DNA of 64,000 nt from Alisma plantago-aquatica. Taxonomy: Eukaryota > Streptophyta > Magnoliopsida > Alismatales > Alismataceae. The stretch spans positions 63,720,001 through 63,784,000 of the forward strand of contig OY856411.1 of NCBI GenBank assembly GCA_963693085.1, in the 5' to 3' direction. The position numbers and the translations under genes are program-made. The notes below the pieces were generated by a model that was given only the letters and a program-made list of their open reading frames with translations, ran no database searches and was not told the origin of the DNA. Shown here one piece after another: positions 10,143 through 21,182 of the stretch (position 1 is the stretch's first letter; each line of letters starts with the position of its first letter).

Positions 10143-11560
10143 CTGAGATTCCCAGCCTAACTCATAGCTCCATTGCTGTCATCCGTATTTCTACCCGTGT
10201 CATTAAAGGTTAGAACCTCACACAAGTTCACCCTTATGAACTTCATACCGTATCCTCTGCTGCCCTCATAAAACAGAGATACTCAGCTTCTTTTATAGAT
10301 TTGAACAGCTGTCATTAGCTCAAAACTCTTTATAGCTTACAATTCTCATTTGTCGTCAAACATAAATTTAGATTGTGATTATTTTGTCAGTTTGGAAGCT
10401 TGCATGGGTTAACCTTTTACATCCAACTCTTGTTTATTACCATAACCAAGAAAGCAAACTTTTAAGTTCTTCACAAGAACCTAAGGATGTTCTTTGTGGT
10501 AGTCCAGTGACTCTCACTAGCATCTAACATGTACCCTCTCATCATGTCTAATAAGTAAGAGATTTCTAGGAAGGTATATATATCTTCTCATCATATCAAA
10601 TACATACGAGATGAGTGGATATCCTCTCATGATGTCCAATGCATACAAGATTACTAGATATCTTCTCGTCATGTCCAATACATACATGATTACTGGATAT
10701 CTTCTCATCGTGTCCAATCCATACGAGATAACATGATAAGTACATAACATTGCATTCAAGACAGATCCAATTACAAATTCATATGGCATATGTCCTGTGT
10801 GTTCCTATTCTTCACACGAATTGGGACACTAGGCTTTTGAGAAACTAACTCCATGGATCATGGACACATTTTATCTCATTGAGTCTTGCATGCTGAACCC
10901 ACTAACATCTTACCAATGTATGGGCTCTTACTTAGGTCAAGAAGCTTTTTAGATCTATCTCTATAGACCTCAATCCCTATCACATAGGATGCTTCACCTA
11001 AACTCTTCATGTAGAAGGTACTTTCTTTGCCAGGTTTTAACATTTGTAGGATAAGGACGTTATTCCCCATAATTATGTGGAATATAAATATATTCCCACT
11101 AAATCTTTTGTAATCATAGTTTCCATCTTCATTTCTGACTCAAGTCAAACCCTTAAACTGTCTTGTCAAATAGAAGATTCTAGCTCTGAGATGCTTTCTT
11201 TAATCCACAGATTGACTTTTTTAGCTTATAGAATTTATTTGCATTAATGGATTTATAAAACTATTAGGTTTTGTCACATACACATCCTCTTAATTATTCC
11301 AATTAAGGAATGCAATTTTAACATCCATATGCCAAATTTCACAGTCATACTAAGCTGTAAAAGTAAGCATGATCCAGATGGATTTAACCATGATAACAGG
11401 TGAGAAGACTTCATCATGTTCAAAACTTTGAACTAGTTTGAAACTCTTTGCAACCAATTTACCTTTATATGTTGGTCTTCTTGCAAAACCCCAAATGCAC
11501 CCTATGGGTTTTACCCCTTCAGATGGATTCAACAAGGTCATACCTTATTAGTGTATAGGA
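10143..11560 (-). pseudogene. Copia-A reverse transcriptase and RNase H (5' part), degenerate
   Basis: Minus-strand fragments, in order: EGVKPIGC then FSPVIMVKSI (about 11350-11541), the fingers/palm start of Copia RT (family: EGVKPIGCKW, FSPVAMLKSI). Next GEASYVIGIEVYRDRSKK and LDLSKSPYIGKML (10876-11070), matching LGEASYVLGIKIYRDRS and LGLSQSRYIDKML. Then YEFVIGSVLNAMLCT (about 10740-10789), matching YASAVGSIMYAMLCTRPD. RNase H follows with AEYL-like and DSNGAM-like pieces up to 10143, where the insertion begins. Many stops and frameshifts are present. A 39-bp repeat array replaces the sequence after AMLCT. The remainder of RNase H is at 1857-2064. Confidence 0.8.
10530..10735 (-). repeat. 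39-bp (13-codon) tandem array inside the Copia-A RT pseudogene
   Basis: About four to five imperfect units of the type TCTTCTCATCATGTCCAATA then CATACGAGATTACTGGATA. Because 39 is a multiple of three, the minus strand stays open and encodes a 13-residue repeat (pattern DMMRRYPVISYVL). The unit resembles the Copia segment PDVSYALSMTSRYQ that belongs at this place, so the array probably grew by local duplication of coding sequence. Confidence 0.75.
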
Positions 11561-13000
11561 GTCCATCTTTGATCCCATGGCTTGAAGTCATTTCTCAAAT
11601 TATGGTCCCTCAATAGTTTCTAGGTAGGTTGTTGACTCATCTCTATGATCAACTCACCGCCTTTTGTGTTATAAGATATTATAATCTTTCAAACTCAAGG
11701 TGTGTTCTACTAGAACTATGAGTTCTATGTTTCCATAAGGAACTCGAGATTCCACAACAACTTGTGATTCTCCTTGTTCCTATTGTACCTCTTTAGGTTC
11801 TATGTTTTCTTGTTTGTCTCAAACATTTCAAGTTATACTTTTACTCCCACTAATTCCTTTGGAACTAATTTCCATTTAGGAATTCAGCCATCCTAGCAAT
11901 AAACACTTTGTTGTCAGGTTGGAATATAAGTAGTATTCAACAAGAAAATATTCATGTAATTTGTGGATATAGCCTTTTAATAAACTATTTTCTTATAAAA
12001 TCTTTCAATCCTAATCATTATAAAAGACATACTAGGACACTTCCCTTACCATATCTCATATGGTGTCTTGTGAACCAATTTGCACGGTACATTGTTTTAG
12101 TGTAAAGAATGTGCCAAAAATAATATTGGAAGATTAGCTAGATATGTTGATAATCTCACCATGACTTAACATGGTGTGATTCCTTCTTTCTGATACACTC
12201 TAATGATACATTATCATTGTGTTTTAGGTGGAGTTCATCATGATACATGATCATGTTCTCCGAGAAGGTCCTCAAACTCTTGGTTTATGTATTTCAACAT
12301 CGATCATATCGAGGTATATTAATACTTTTACCAAGTTAGTTACGTACTTCATTTATGATCTCCTTGAACACTTCAATAGATTCATATTTGTACTTCATAA
12401 AATACAAACTTTCAATATCTACTGATGACATCAATAAGTATATATAATGATGTCCTTACAACTACCTTTAAAATTTATTCTAAAAGGTCTTGTGTACATC
12501 TGTATGTACTAGCCCTAATGGAATAATCATTCTCCCACTACATCTACTTAAGGATACTTTTTTCATATTTCACAATGAATAAGACTTGCATGTCTTTGTT
12601 GGTTCAATAACCAAAAGAACCTAGATAACCATCATATGGATTCTAAAGATGCATTTCTCATTGATGCGCTCCAGATGATAGTGCTATAGGTATTCATTAT
12701 TTGAGTTATCAATCCATTCAATATGTGTGCATACACATTAGTCTCTACAACTATCAAGTATAGTTTGTGAGACATAGGGAATTTCCATAAAAGATCATAT
12801 CTTTTAAAATGAAACATAATGTTCTTGTCATACGAAATGTATAATTTTTTCATCAATGTCATGTACCTAATAAAAATTCACTAATTCTATTATGTGCCTA
12901 TGAATGACAACTTCCAACTGTTGAGGTATCAACCCTTTCTCCACACAGTTCTAGTTTATTTCTTCTCAGGTCCTAATGTAGAGATCTCTATCTCCATCTT
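11561..13000 (-). pseudogene. Copia-A protease/integrase region, heavily decayed
   Basis: Position between RT and gag predicts protease and integrase. The clearest match is near 12055-12085, where the minus strand encodes VHKTPYEIW, corresponding to the integrase motif K(S)(V/I)xxTPYELW. Other parts are too shot through with stops and shifts to align by eye. Confidence 0.55.
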
Positions 13001-13760
13001 CTTCCTGAGATCCTATATAAGGAGGATAGTCTTTTCCAATGTCTAGACATGTGACAATGGTGGCACTTTCTTTTCTTTATCCTTTAAGTGAAAAGGACAT
13101 ATTCCTTTTACAGTTACCCTACTCCATATATTGAGCGTAGAAGACTTGGGCTTCATCTTAGCTTCAAAACACTTCATAGCCTCACTTTTTTCCTACGACT
13201 CACTTTCGTTGATCACCATCATAGATTTTTCCTTATTCTTTCTTGCATTAGCATCAACATGCCAAGCATTTGATAAACTAACAATATGATTCTTGCAACG
13301 CTTGCATAATCATTTCATGGTCTACTCTTGACATAAGAAAATTCCCAGTCATTCCACATGTACAATCACATGGGGTTCTACTGGACCTCCCTTTGTCAGT
13401 TTGCACTCAATTAGTGCTTTGGAGACATTATACCTTCTTTTCTTTACATGATTCTTAAGATTTATTACCATCTCGAGGATGTCCATGTTTTCATGTTGTT
13501 CATGCAACTCATAGTTCATACAATAAAGCATTAGGTATTTAAATGTCTATGACATCATTGTTATGCTTCCAATAAGCATCCATTTAGTCTTAGGTAGTTT
13601 TGAAGTGAGTTCCTTTGGCATAGAGCTTTCTCTCATTGATGAGAACATTTCTCAAAGTCCTTAATCAATCACAAAACTTTATCTCATTTTATCCTTCTCA
13701 AGGACCGATTGCTATTTGAACATGTTTGTATTTGACACCTGATTCTACAAAGAAATATTG
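13001..13760 (-). pseudogene. Copia-A gag, degenerate
   Basis: The minus strand at about 13349-13531 encodes ALLYELHEQHENMDILEM-like sequence followed by YNVSKALIECKLTKGGPV and EPHV. This matches Copia gag, in which YxVSKAL(F/I)xCKMxEGxPVxxHV is conserved. Near 13020-13075 the minus strand encodes KCHHCHMSRHWKR, a CCHC zinc knuckle (CxxCxxxxHWKR) whose last cysteine position is lost. In the plant family this knuckle typically reads CYHCxxxGHWKRNC. Stops and shifts interrupt the frame. Its place next to the leader and right LTR fits gag. Confidence 0.72.
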
Positions 13761-14883
13761 CAATTTTTTAAAACATTTTTGAGTTGGTTTGATTTGATAA
13801 ATTTGATGATATTAATTAGGTATTTAATTAACTACCACTCCCACTATTTTATTCAAATTGATAGCCCTCAATATCAATTCAAAATATTGTAGCGTGCAAT
13901 ATTCTAGTGGGTCAAGATCCATATTTTACCAAGTCATGAGTCGGCTTTTGCCGATCTCCCACAACTTGACTGTTTAGGTAGACAAACTTGCCAATTGCAT
14001 TGTATGCAAATCTTGGATAGATGATTTGTGTGACTCCTTTCCATAATCATATGCATGCCTTAGGCCTAGACCCTTTGAGAATCATCAGTCAAGCCTGACC
14101 CAAAAGCCAACATGATAATAATGCACACCGCTTTGGCAGAACCTACATTACTACCATCACACTTCTACGAGATAGATGATGCACCATGCTTTGGCGTAGC
14201 CTATGCTTGGTCGATCAAGCTTTTCATGTGTGCCTCTTTTAGAAAGTCATCTAAGACTTGATATTTTAATTGAGGGAGCTTGTATATATATATAAATACA
14301 TATACTTTATCCAATCACGACATATATAGTATGTATCCTATACATGCTTTAACCACAAATGAGAACATGCAATAAATAAAACACACAAGCTATGGTTATG
14401 GCCATATTATTTTAATTCCTTGGAGCCACAAGGAATTACTACCACCTATGTTCCACATCATATGCAACTTGTTGTTGGTGAAGATCTGTACTTGAGCCAA
14501 TCCAAGTTGATCGCTTCAACTCTTAAACCGGTTGGCTTGCTTCTTGGTCATTCGGTTGGGCTCTTCTATAATGGTCATCTGGTTCTCAAGTCCAAGCAAC
14601 GTTTGGACACCTCCAAGCAGTTGGTTGGGCCACCAGTCGATCAAAATGTCCTCTTGTTGTATGGCCTCCTCGGTCCTCCAGTCTACCGGATCATATTTGT
14701 GTAGATCATTATCTCACATTAAAACATAAATAAAAACTATCCTATTTCTTATTATATGGTATATGAGGAAACCTCGAGTTACATTTGAGGGGAAATTGGA
14801 AGAAGAGCATTAATTTATATTTAGAAATCAGAGAGAGGCTTGGTACATAGACCTATTAAAAACAGAAATAAATAACCACAACC

Positions 14884-14917
<34 letters not shown>

Positions 14918-15052
14918 CTTGGGTTCTTTATGTGATAATAAGATAGACGTGCATATCAACCAATTTAAATATTCACATCGGATGCAATAAATAAACACGG
15001 TAAAACTAAAATCTGATCATATTGATAATCCTAGAATATAATTAATTGATGT
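13761..15052 (-). other. Copia-A leader between primer site and gag, non-coding
   Basis: About 1.3 kb with no gag-like translation. It contains a (TA)n microsatellite at 14887-14915 and another short TA tract near 14285. A 94-codon plus-strand frame at 14420-14704 has no recognisable domain. Confidence 0.5.
14887..14915. repeat. (TA)n microsatellite
   Basis: About 14 perfect TA units. Confidence 0.95.
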
Positions 15053-15065
15053 GACTCTAATACCA
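15053..15065 (-). other. Copia-A primer binding site
   Basis: The minus strand reads TGGTATTAGAGTC, close to the Met-tRNA site TGGTATCAGAGCC. It is separated by 6 bases from the inferred LTR end. Confidence 0.7.
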
Positions 15066-15071
15066 CTATAG

Positions 15072-17198
15072 TGAAATATGACATCAGATAGGCAGTGGAA
15101 ACAAAAAAAAATTACTGACACATTTTCCATTAACCAGCAGATCGCATCAATAACTATGCAATAGGAAGGATGGTTTCACAAAGATATACCCAAGTCTAGC
15201 GACAATCCTTGTCAATGTGGATGTGCACTCTATCCTAGACGGTGTCTGTGTAGCTCCTGTTTGCATTGGGACTCATTTGACTGCTCCTCCACAAATAGTA
15301 GACTCCTCTGATCTTGTTATGGTCTGCGAGTTGATGTTTCCCTCCTAGAAGCAGCCAAAGGACTCCTACCTCTAGAGTAGTCCATACTGACCAACTAAAA
15401 CTCTGGTTGTCCTGCTAGAACAGATACGAAGGAGTTGTCCCTCCCATTGTTATACTAGTCACCAACCTTCTCACCCACAACAATGATCCTCAATTGTTTC
15501 TCTCTCATAGCTATCCCTCCCTAGTTGGGTAGGACTTGCTCGGGCTCTCTTAGTTACCACAACTAGAGAGGACAACAATTGTCTGAGAAACTGAATCTCA
15601 ATTATATATTTTATACTCTAGGAAGCCCCCAGTACCCCTCTGTTTATAGTAGAGGCCAGGGTCAGAGTTCCCAATCTGTGTGGGTGTGGAAGGGACTGGA
15701 AGATCTCAGATTTTTATAAAAATTCTAAAAGTTTTGCAATCTTTGATAGATGAGATGATCATATGGCAACCTAGACAATTGTATGGAATTCTAGACTACC
15801 ATTTGGCATAGTCCAGATGCTCGTCTAATGTTTTCCAATTTTACACATATGTCGACAATGCAATTCCAATTAGTTCACATGATGATGTCCACACGAATCC
15901 TATGTGCAATCGAATTGTACCTCTGAATCGGTCATCTAGTGCATCTGAGAAGGTCATCTTGCACCAAGTGAGACAATTGTATGGCCCAGCCAGATGGCCG
16001 TCTGGTACCCCGCATCAGGCTGAATTCCAGCCAATGTACAATACAATCAACATGACATTCTAAATAGGTGTCTCAACACTTGAATCGATCATTTGGCAGT
16101 CTAGTTAGCTGATTTGTGATGTGAATTTAAAACCTAAACACTTTATTAATCAATCCAATCATCATTCAAGATCAAAACTCCTCTTCTAAATGATTTCCTA
16201 TGTGTGTGACCCTATAGGTTCCATATTATGTTGGCAGTGAATGTCTATAAAAACTTATAACATCACAAGCAATGAGAGGTGCCTAGTCACACATCACTGC
16301 TACCCAAGTAAATGGAAGGTTGGAGAACAACTTCAACCTACAATTTGTTATGGTGTTATAGTGTTTGTATAGTTCCTTTATCACTGATATCCAAATTGAA
16401 CTAGAGGCATGCAACATACACCCTCATTATTATTCAATCTTATTTCTTGAACCAAAGCATACTACATGAGATATATATAAGCTCAACATCACATATTGAC
16501 TCACATGCATATGGTCATACTTTTATCAGTCTTGCTAATCAAGATCCCTTGGATATCATACTCCTATAGGAGCAACATATCCCACCTCTATCACTTACAG
16601 TCAGTCCCCATGCATCAAAGTCACTTAATCATCATCGTTATAACAACTCATGTTTTAGGACTACATTTGATGATGTCAAAGCATACCCAACGACCTGTGA
16701 TGAATGTAGTGATTTCAGGTCTAAAAACCACAACCAACACCATCACTGTGAGATCTGACTTATGACTTACATGATGATGGCTTCCATGTGTCAGTCTCAC
16801 GGTGGGTCTTTTTGATACACTATTCTCTAACATGTATCTTTGTGCTTGGTTTGATATTATCATATCATGACTAATGGGATTTTGTCATCAACCTACTCAC
16901 ACTCTGATTTTATGTCTTATTGTTGTCTATCAACCTTCTACAACAACAACCGATCAGGGGCATAATGATAATGTATATATGTACTTTTAACATATGTATG
17001 ATCTCATTTCTTCCAACTCACATACTTGAAGACATATATCATTGAGTAATATCATTTTCTAGACATTTAGTATGTTATTTATTATCTCATAATTGAATAT
17101 ACAAAATAAATTGGAAGCTTGCCTTTATTATTATTCAAATCATTTACATGTTATGTATTACAATCATCGTATTATTGTCTCTCTAGGCATACATACCA
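15072..17198 (-). repeat. Copia-A 5' LTR (about 2.13 kb)
   Basis: The right boundary is fixed by where homology with 1-1840 ends (GGCATACATACCA). The left boundary is inferred from the primer site and the TG...CA rule. A TATA box at 15640-15649 and upstream palindromic motifs (about 15740-16020) match those in the left LTR. The next five bases, ACACT (17199-17203), are the likely target duplication. Confidence 0.8.
15640..15649 (-). promoter_or_regulatory. TATA box of Copia-A 5' LTR
   Basis: The minus strand reads CTATAAACAG, at the position equivalent to 193-202 of the left LTR and again flanked by a CCTCT/AGAGG inverted repeat. Confidence 0.55.
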
Positions 17199-17203
17199 AC
17201 ACT

Positions 17204-19110
17204 TAGGCCCAAAAAAATCATGGGATTATATTTATATCATTGGAAATAAAAGATAAAATTTTGACTCACTTCCTTATATTTAGTTTCTACTATGACACCA
17301 CTTGACGAACGTGAACAATCTGTTAGTTCCATTCCTAATGCTATTGATACCCCAATGGCAACCTATAGTTATCCATCTTCTCCATATTCGCATGACATGA
17401 TACTCAAAGAAATAACTAATCTTTGTCATGGTACGATCTTGTTCATTCTTTCTAATTGAGATTTATGATATCCACTACAAGCAACCTTTTGCCCTTGATC
17501 TTTGGATGACAAGTTTAGAATGTAAGATGTTGGTCTAGAACAATACATTTTTGTTAAATGGTATGAATACAATGTTCTGAATGATAAGCATGTTTGAGCC
17601 CAAGTACTTGAGTATCAAAACCTCATCTCAAAATATATATTTAGTGGTTATAATATTGAGGAGAATGTACAAGTGGCATCCCTAATTGTAAATATCCCTC
17701 CATCTTGTAAGGATTTTGTCAAGTCTCTCATCATAGGCATGTTGGTAACCATGTCATCCTAAGGTCCCTTCAACCCAAATTCCATCATATGGAAAAGGAT
17801 GTTAAGTTAATTTTTCCAACCTAGTAGGCGATGTAAAATCCAAGGAGAAATTAAACAACTTCAATTTTAATTTCAAGCAATCTTTCTAGAAAGGCAAGTA
17901 GCTCAATCATAATAAGAACTCTGGTTCTAGGGGCCATCATATTTGTTGTGCATTTGACTAGTATGATCATCTTTACAATGTTTATAGGGACCACTAGGGT
18001 TAAAGGAAGCAAACTAATAAGGACTCTAAGAATGCAGAAGTGAACCTGATCTATGTGGGGGATGATTCATACTCCTTTGAAATATTAGATACCACAAATT
18101 CTCTTGTTCTTAGTGTTAACTTTTCATTTAGTAATAACGGATGGATGGACTTTAGAAGGTTTATCGCACCTTCTATGATTGTTATACCTTTTCTACCTAT
18201 CTAGAAAACAACAACTATGTGTTCTCTTAAGGTGATGACGTGTCTATGAAGCATATTGTAGGCTATGAATGTGTGGATCTGAAGCTCACATCTAGGAAGT
18301 CCTCAGACTACAAAATGTTTTACATGTTCCTAATTTTTAAGAAAAACATAGTCAACTATTAATCATGTCGTCTAGTTATCTCTTTTGTGTCAAGAAAACA
18401 ACGTTGTAATTTTTAGATTTGGTTCTTACATATGTGTTGGGTACACCTGTGGTGGTTTGATTAATTTTAATGTCTCTTCTTATAATGGTACTTCTCATGT
18501 TATTATTAATTTCTTGATTATCCTTTCTACTTCTATTTCTTGTGATATTTGGCATTCTCATTTAAGACATGTGACTGAGAACACTATGAAATGGTTCACT
18601 TGGACTCAATTCTCAAGACTCCCATCTTCAGTTAGATTAGATACCAAATGTATGTTCAATCTAAATTACCTAAGAAACCCTTTAGATTGGTAGAAATGAA
18701 CCAATCTTTTCTTGAACTAGTTTCCAAAGATATATGTGGTCTAAATAGTATTCTTACTCATGATGGCATGTGCTACTTTGTGACATTTATTAATGATTTT
18801 CCCAAGTATTATTGAATTTACTTATTGAAATCTAAAGATGAACAACTGGAAAAATTTAGAATCTATAAGTCACAAGTAGAGAACCAAACCAAGAAGAACT
18901 TGAAAATGATTATATTACTTGAAATGAACTTAAATATATCTATGAAGAGCATTGCCTTATTCTTGAGATCCCTGCCCCATATAATTCACAATCTAATGGT
19001 GTAGATGAGAGAAGGAATAGAACATAGATCAATATTACTAATAGTGTGTTGGCTTAATCTATTATACATCAAAAAATGTGGGGGAGTTTCTTTTAACTTC
19101 TAACTATGTG
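17204..19110 (+). pseudogene. Copia-B: gag to integrase remnant, plus strand
   Basis: Gag appears to start at the ATG at 17292 (MTPLDERE). Then come pieces such as DDKF, VLEYQNLISKYIF, VQVASLIVNIPPSC and KDFVKSL, matching Copia gag (VAALIxKLPPSWKDFKNYL). A protease trace follows near 18140. The pre-integrase region gives KLTSRKS, VGYTCGGLINFNVSSYNGTS and CDIWHSHLRHV (18420-18580), matching GxxYxxDGLFKLNV and WHARLGHV. The integrase core gives ELVSKDICGLNS, FVTFINDFPKYY, LLKSKDEQLEKF, YKSQVENQ, and PYNSQSNGV at about 18979. There are many stops and shifts. RT and RNase H are not visible further right, and no LTR was found. Copia-A lies directly upstream, so Copia-A probably inserted into or beside this older copy. 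Confidence 0.8.
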
Positions 19111-21182
19111 ATAACTTGTATCCCTTGAAAACACATAGAAAAGACAACTCGGTTGTGCATGTGTTCGGTAGAAGTACATCTTTGAAAGTTTTACTCTAGA
19201 CCCTTTCCTATGACATTTGGTGCTTTGTGGTTGTCTTAATATATGAAGAGTTTTGCTCTGTATGGGATCAAGGACATATGTTTGATAGAGTGTAGTACTA
19301 GACAGTACACCCTTGCGAGATCCCTACTATGTGAGTGTTATTCTAGGACAATATTCATGTGAATTGGGCATACTCACTAGAGAGGTCTTGAACCAAATTC
19401 TGTTGAATTCTGTAATGTGCACATCGATATGAATACGTCTGCACACCCTCTCTATATTAGAACAGTTTATTGAAATTTGAATCAGAGAGTTTGATTCAAG
19501 ACTTAGTTCACCAAGTTCCTCTGGATTTAGATAAAAGAATCTAGGTTCAAAGGCACAAACTATATATGTAGAAAGACATTGTCTTAGTCACTTTTTTCCT
19601 TTATAATTATTCAAGATCAATGAACTATCTCTTTTTTCTTTACAATTTTTCATGGTTAACAAAATATGTTGCAAAATATTGTTTCCCAACCATATTTTTA
19701 GTTGTATATCAAAACCTTCAGCCATCTTTTGTCCCATATTGCTCACTTCTCAAGTGACATGATTACACTCAAGTGGTAGTAGAGATCAAAGGCTTGTAGG
19801 CCTTTTGTGAGGCTTTTATATTTAAGGCTGAGTGGACTTGTATGTGATTTGGGATTTGATAGAATTTATACTATTACATGTGTGTGTGCCTCACCTCACC
19901 TTGTCACACCCTATCCTACCCCATCCCTCCATACCCGGTTCAGTTCAACTTCATTGTATGTGTGAAATTTGATATTTTTATAAAACAAAATTGTTTTGTT
20001 TTATGTTTTTAAATGGGCTTTTAAATTTTCATTTGGAATTACAAAGATGCACAATTTACCATTTATTTAATTGCATTGGAAAAGTAATTTCCTTGAGAAG
20101 CCTAAACTTTAATTACATTGAACCAAATCCTACCATCTTTTCCATCCACGTTCACAAGCATTTCGGTTGGATGGTCATTGTCCCTTTGTTCTTGTTTGGA
20201 TTTTCTCAACAAACCATACATTTGTAACTCATATATAAATCATGCTTAGAGGAAAAAATGGCTAGTTGGGTGCCTATTCTATGGGGTTCATCCATTTATA
20301 AAATGGACATCTTTGAGCTTTTTGTAACACATTCATAAATACATAAACCACTTGAGAATAAGCATACAATTGTTGTGTGCGAATTAATCTTTGTTATGTG
20401 TTGCTTATAATTGTTTTATGTAGCATCCACCATCTGGCCATTAGGTCTACCACATCACCTATTCCATATCATCTTCTTCCTTCTTCTCCACCTACTATTA
20501 CCCATTATTGTGCATTTAAGTGTGATTCATGTGACGTGTTTTTCCAGCAACATTAAGGGTTAATAGACTATTCAATAATGACATCTCGCTAGCACTTGGA
20601 GGTAGTACCAAAAGCTAGGGATGACTAGATCTGGGATGCAAGCCGCTAGACAAGATTGTGAATAGAAGTGGTAGATTTTGTCTTCACGACAATAATCTTT
20701 CTAAGGTGCTATCACCCACCTAATGATCTTTGATTTTTTTATCGGATTATTTGTTGTTATTATCAAGAAAAGATTGTTAAATAGTAACTAGACATTTTCA
20801 AATATATCTATCCATTTCAAGGCCTTGTCAAGGCATGTTGGGAATTAGAGATGACACCATTGCCTGTTGCATTATTTTATAACACAACCGACGCTCACCT
20901 GTAAGTAATTATTCTTGAATTCATGCATCCCTATATATTAGTCCATTGTCGACAATGAGGATTTCTTTTGGTTGTGAACCAGCAACACAAATGGTGTTCC
21001 TTATTTTACTATTATTGCATAGGTACATCTATACGCTATGGAAACTAGGCACATCCTACTTAGCATAAAGAATTGTATATATCTAAAGTTGGTCATATGT
21101 ATGAAGATCCGATCTGATTGACAGTGGTGAGGCCATGTATAGAGATTGGGCACAATGCAAAACTAACTGAAAATATCTTTCT
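19111..21182. other. Unclassified AT-rich stretch
   Basis: I see no protein match, RNA gene or repeat boundary. The first hundred bases may be decayed Copia-B. A plus-strand frame at 19991-20227 (78 codons) has no recognisable domain. Confidence 0.4.

Larger units (their letters stand above)
1..17198 (-). mobile_element. Copia-A: degenerate Ty1/Copia element split by nested insertions
   Basis: The right LTR (15072-17198) and the window's first 1840 bases are homologous and bracket Copia-type gag and pol remnants that read on the minus strand. Order on the minus strand: right LTR, primer site, long leader, gag, integrase, reverse transcriptase and RNase H (to 10143), then the insertions (2065-10142), then the RNase H tail, polypurine tract and left LTR. 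Without the insertions the interior is about 5.1 kb, normal for plant Copia. The left LTR starts roughly 375 bases before the window. The base run after the right LTR (ACACT, 17199-17203) would be the target duplication, but its partner is outside. LTR divergence is about 15% in a 190-base by-eye sample, so this is one of the oldest layers. Confidence 0.85.

Noticed and set aside
10876..11070. A separate 64-codon gene
   Set aside because: It is the Copia-A RT fragment (GEASYVIGI...YRDRS), part of a larger broken frame.
14420..14704. 94-codon plus-strand frame in the Copia-A leader
   Set aside because: No motif, antisense to the element, and composition typical of a chance frame.
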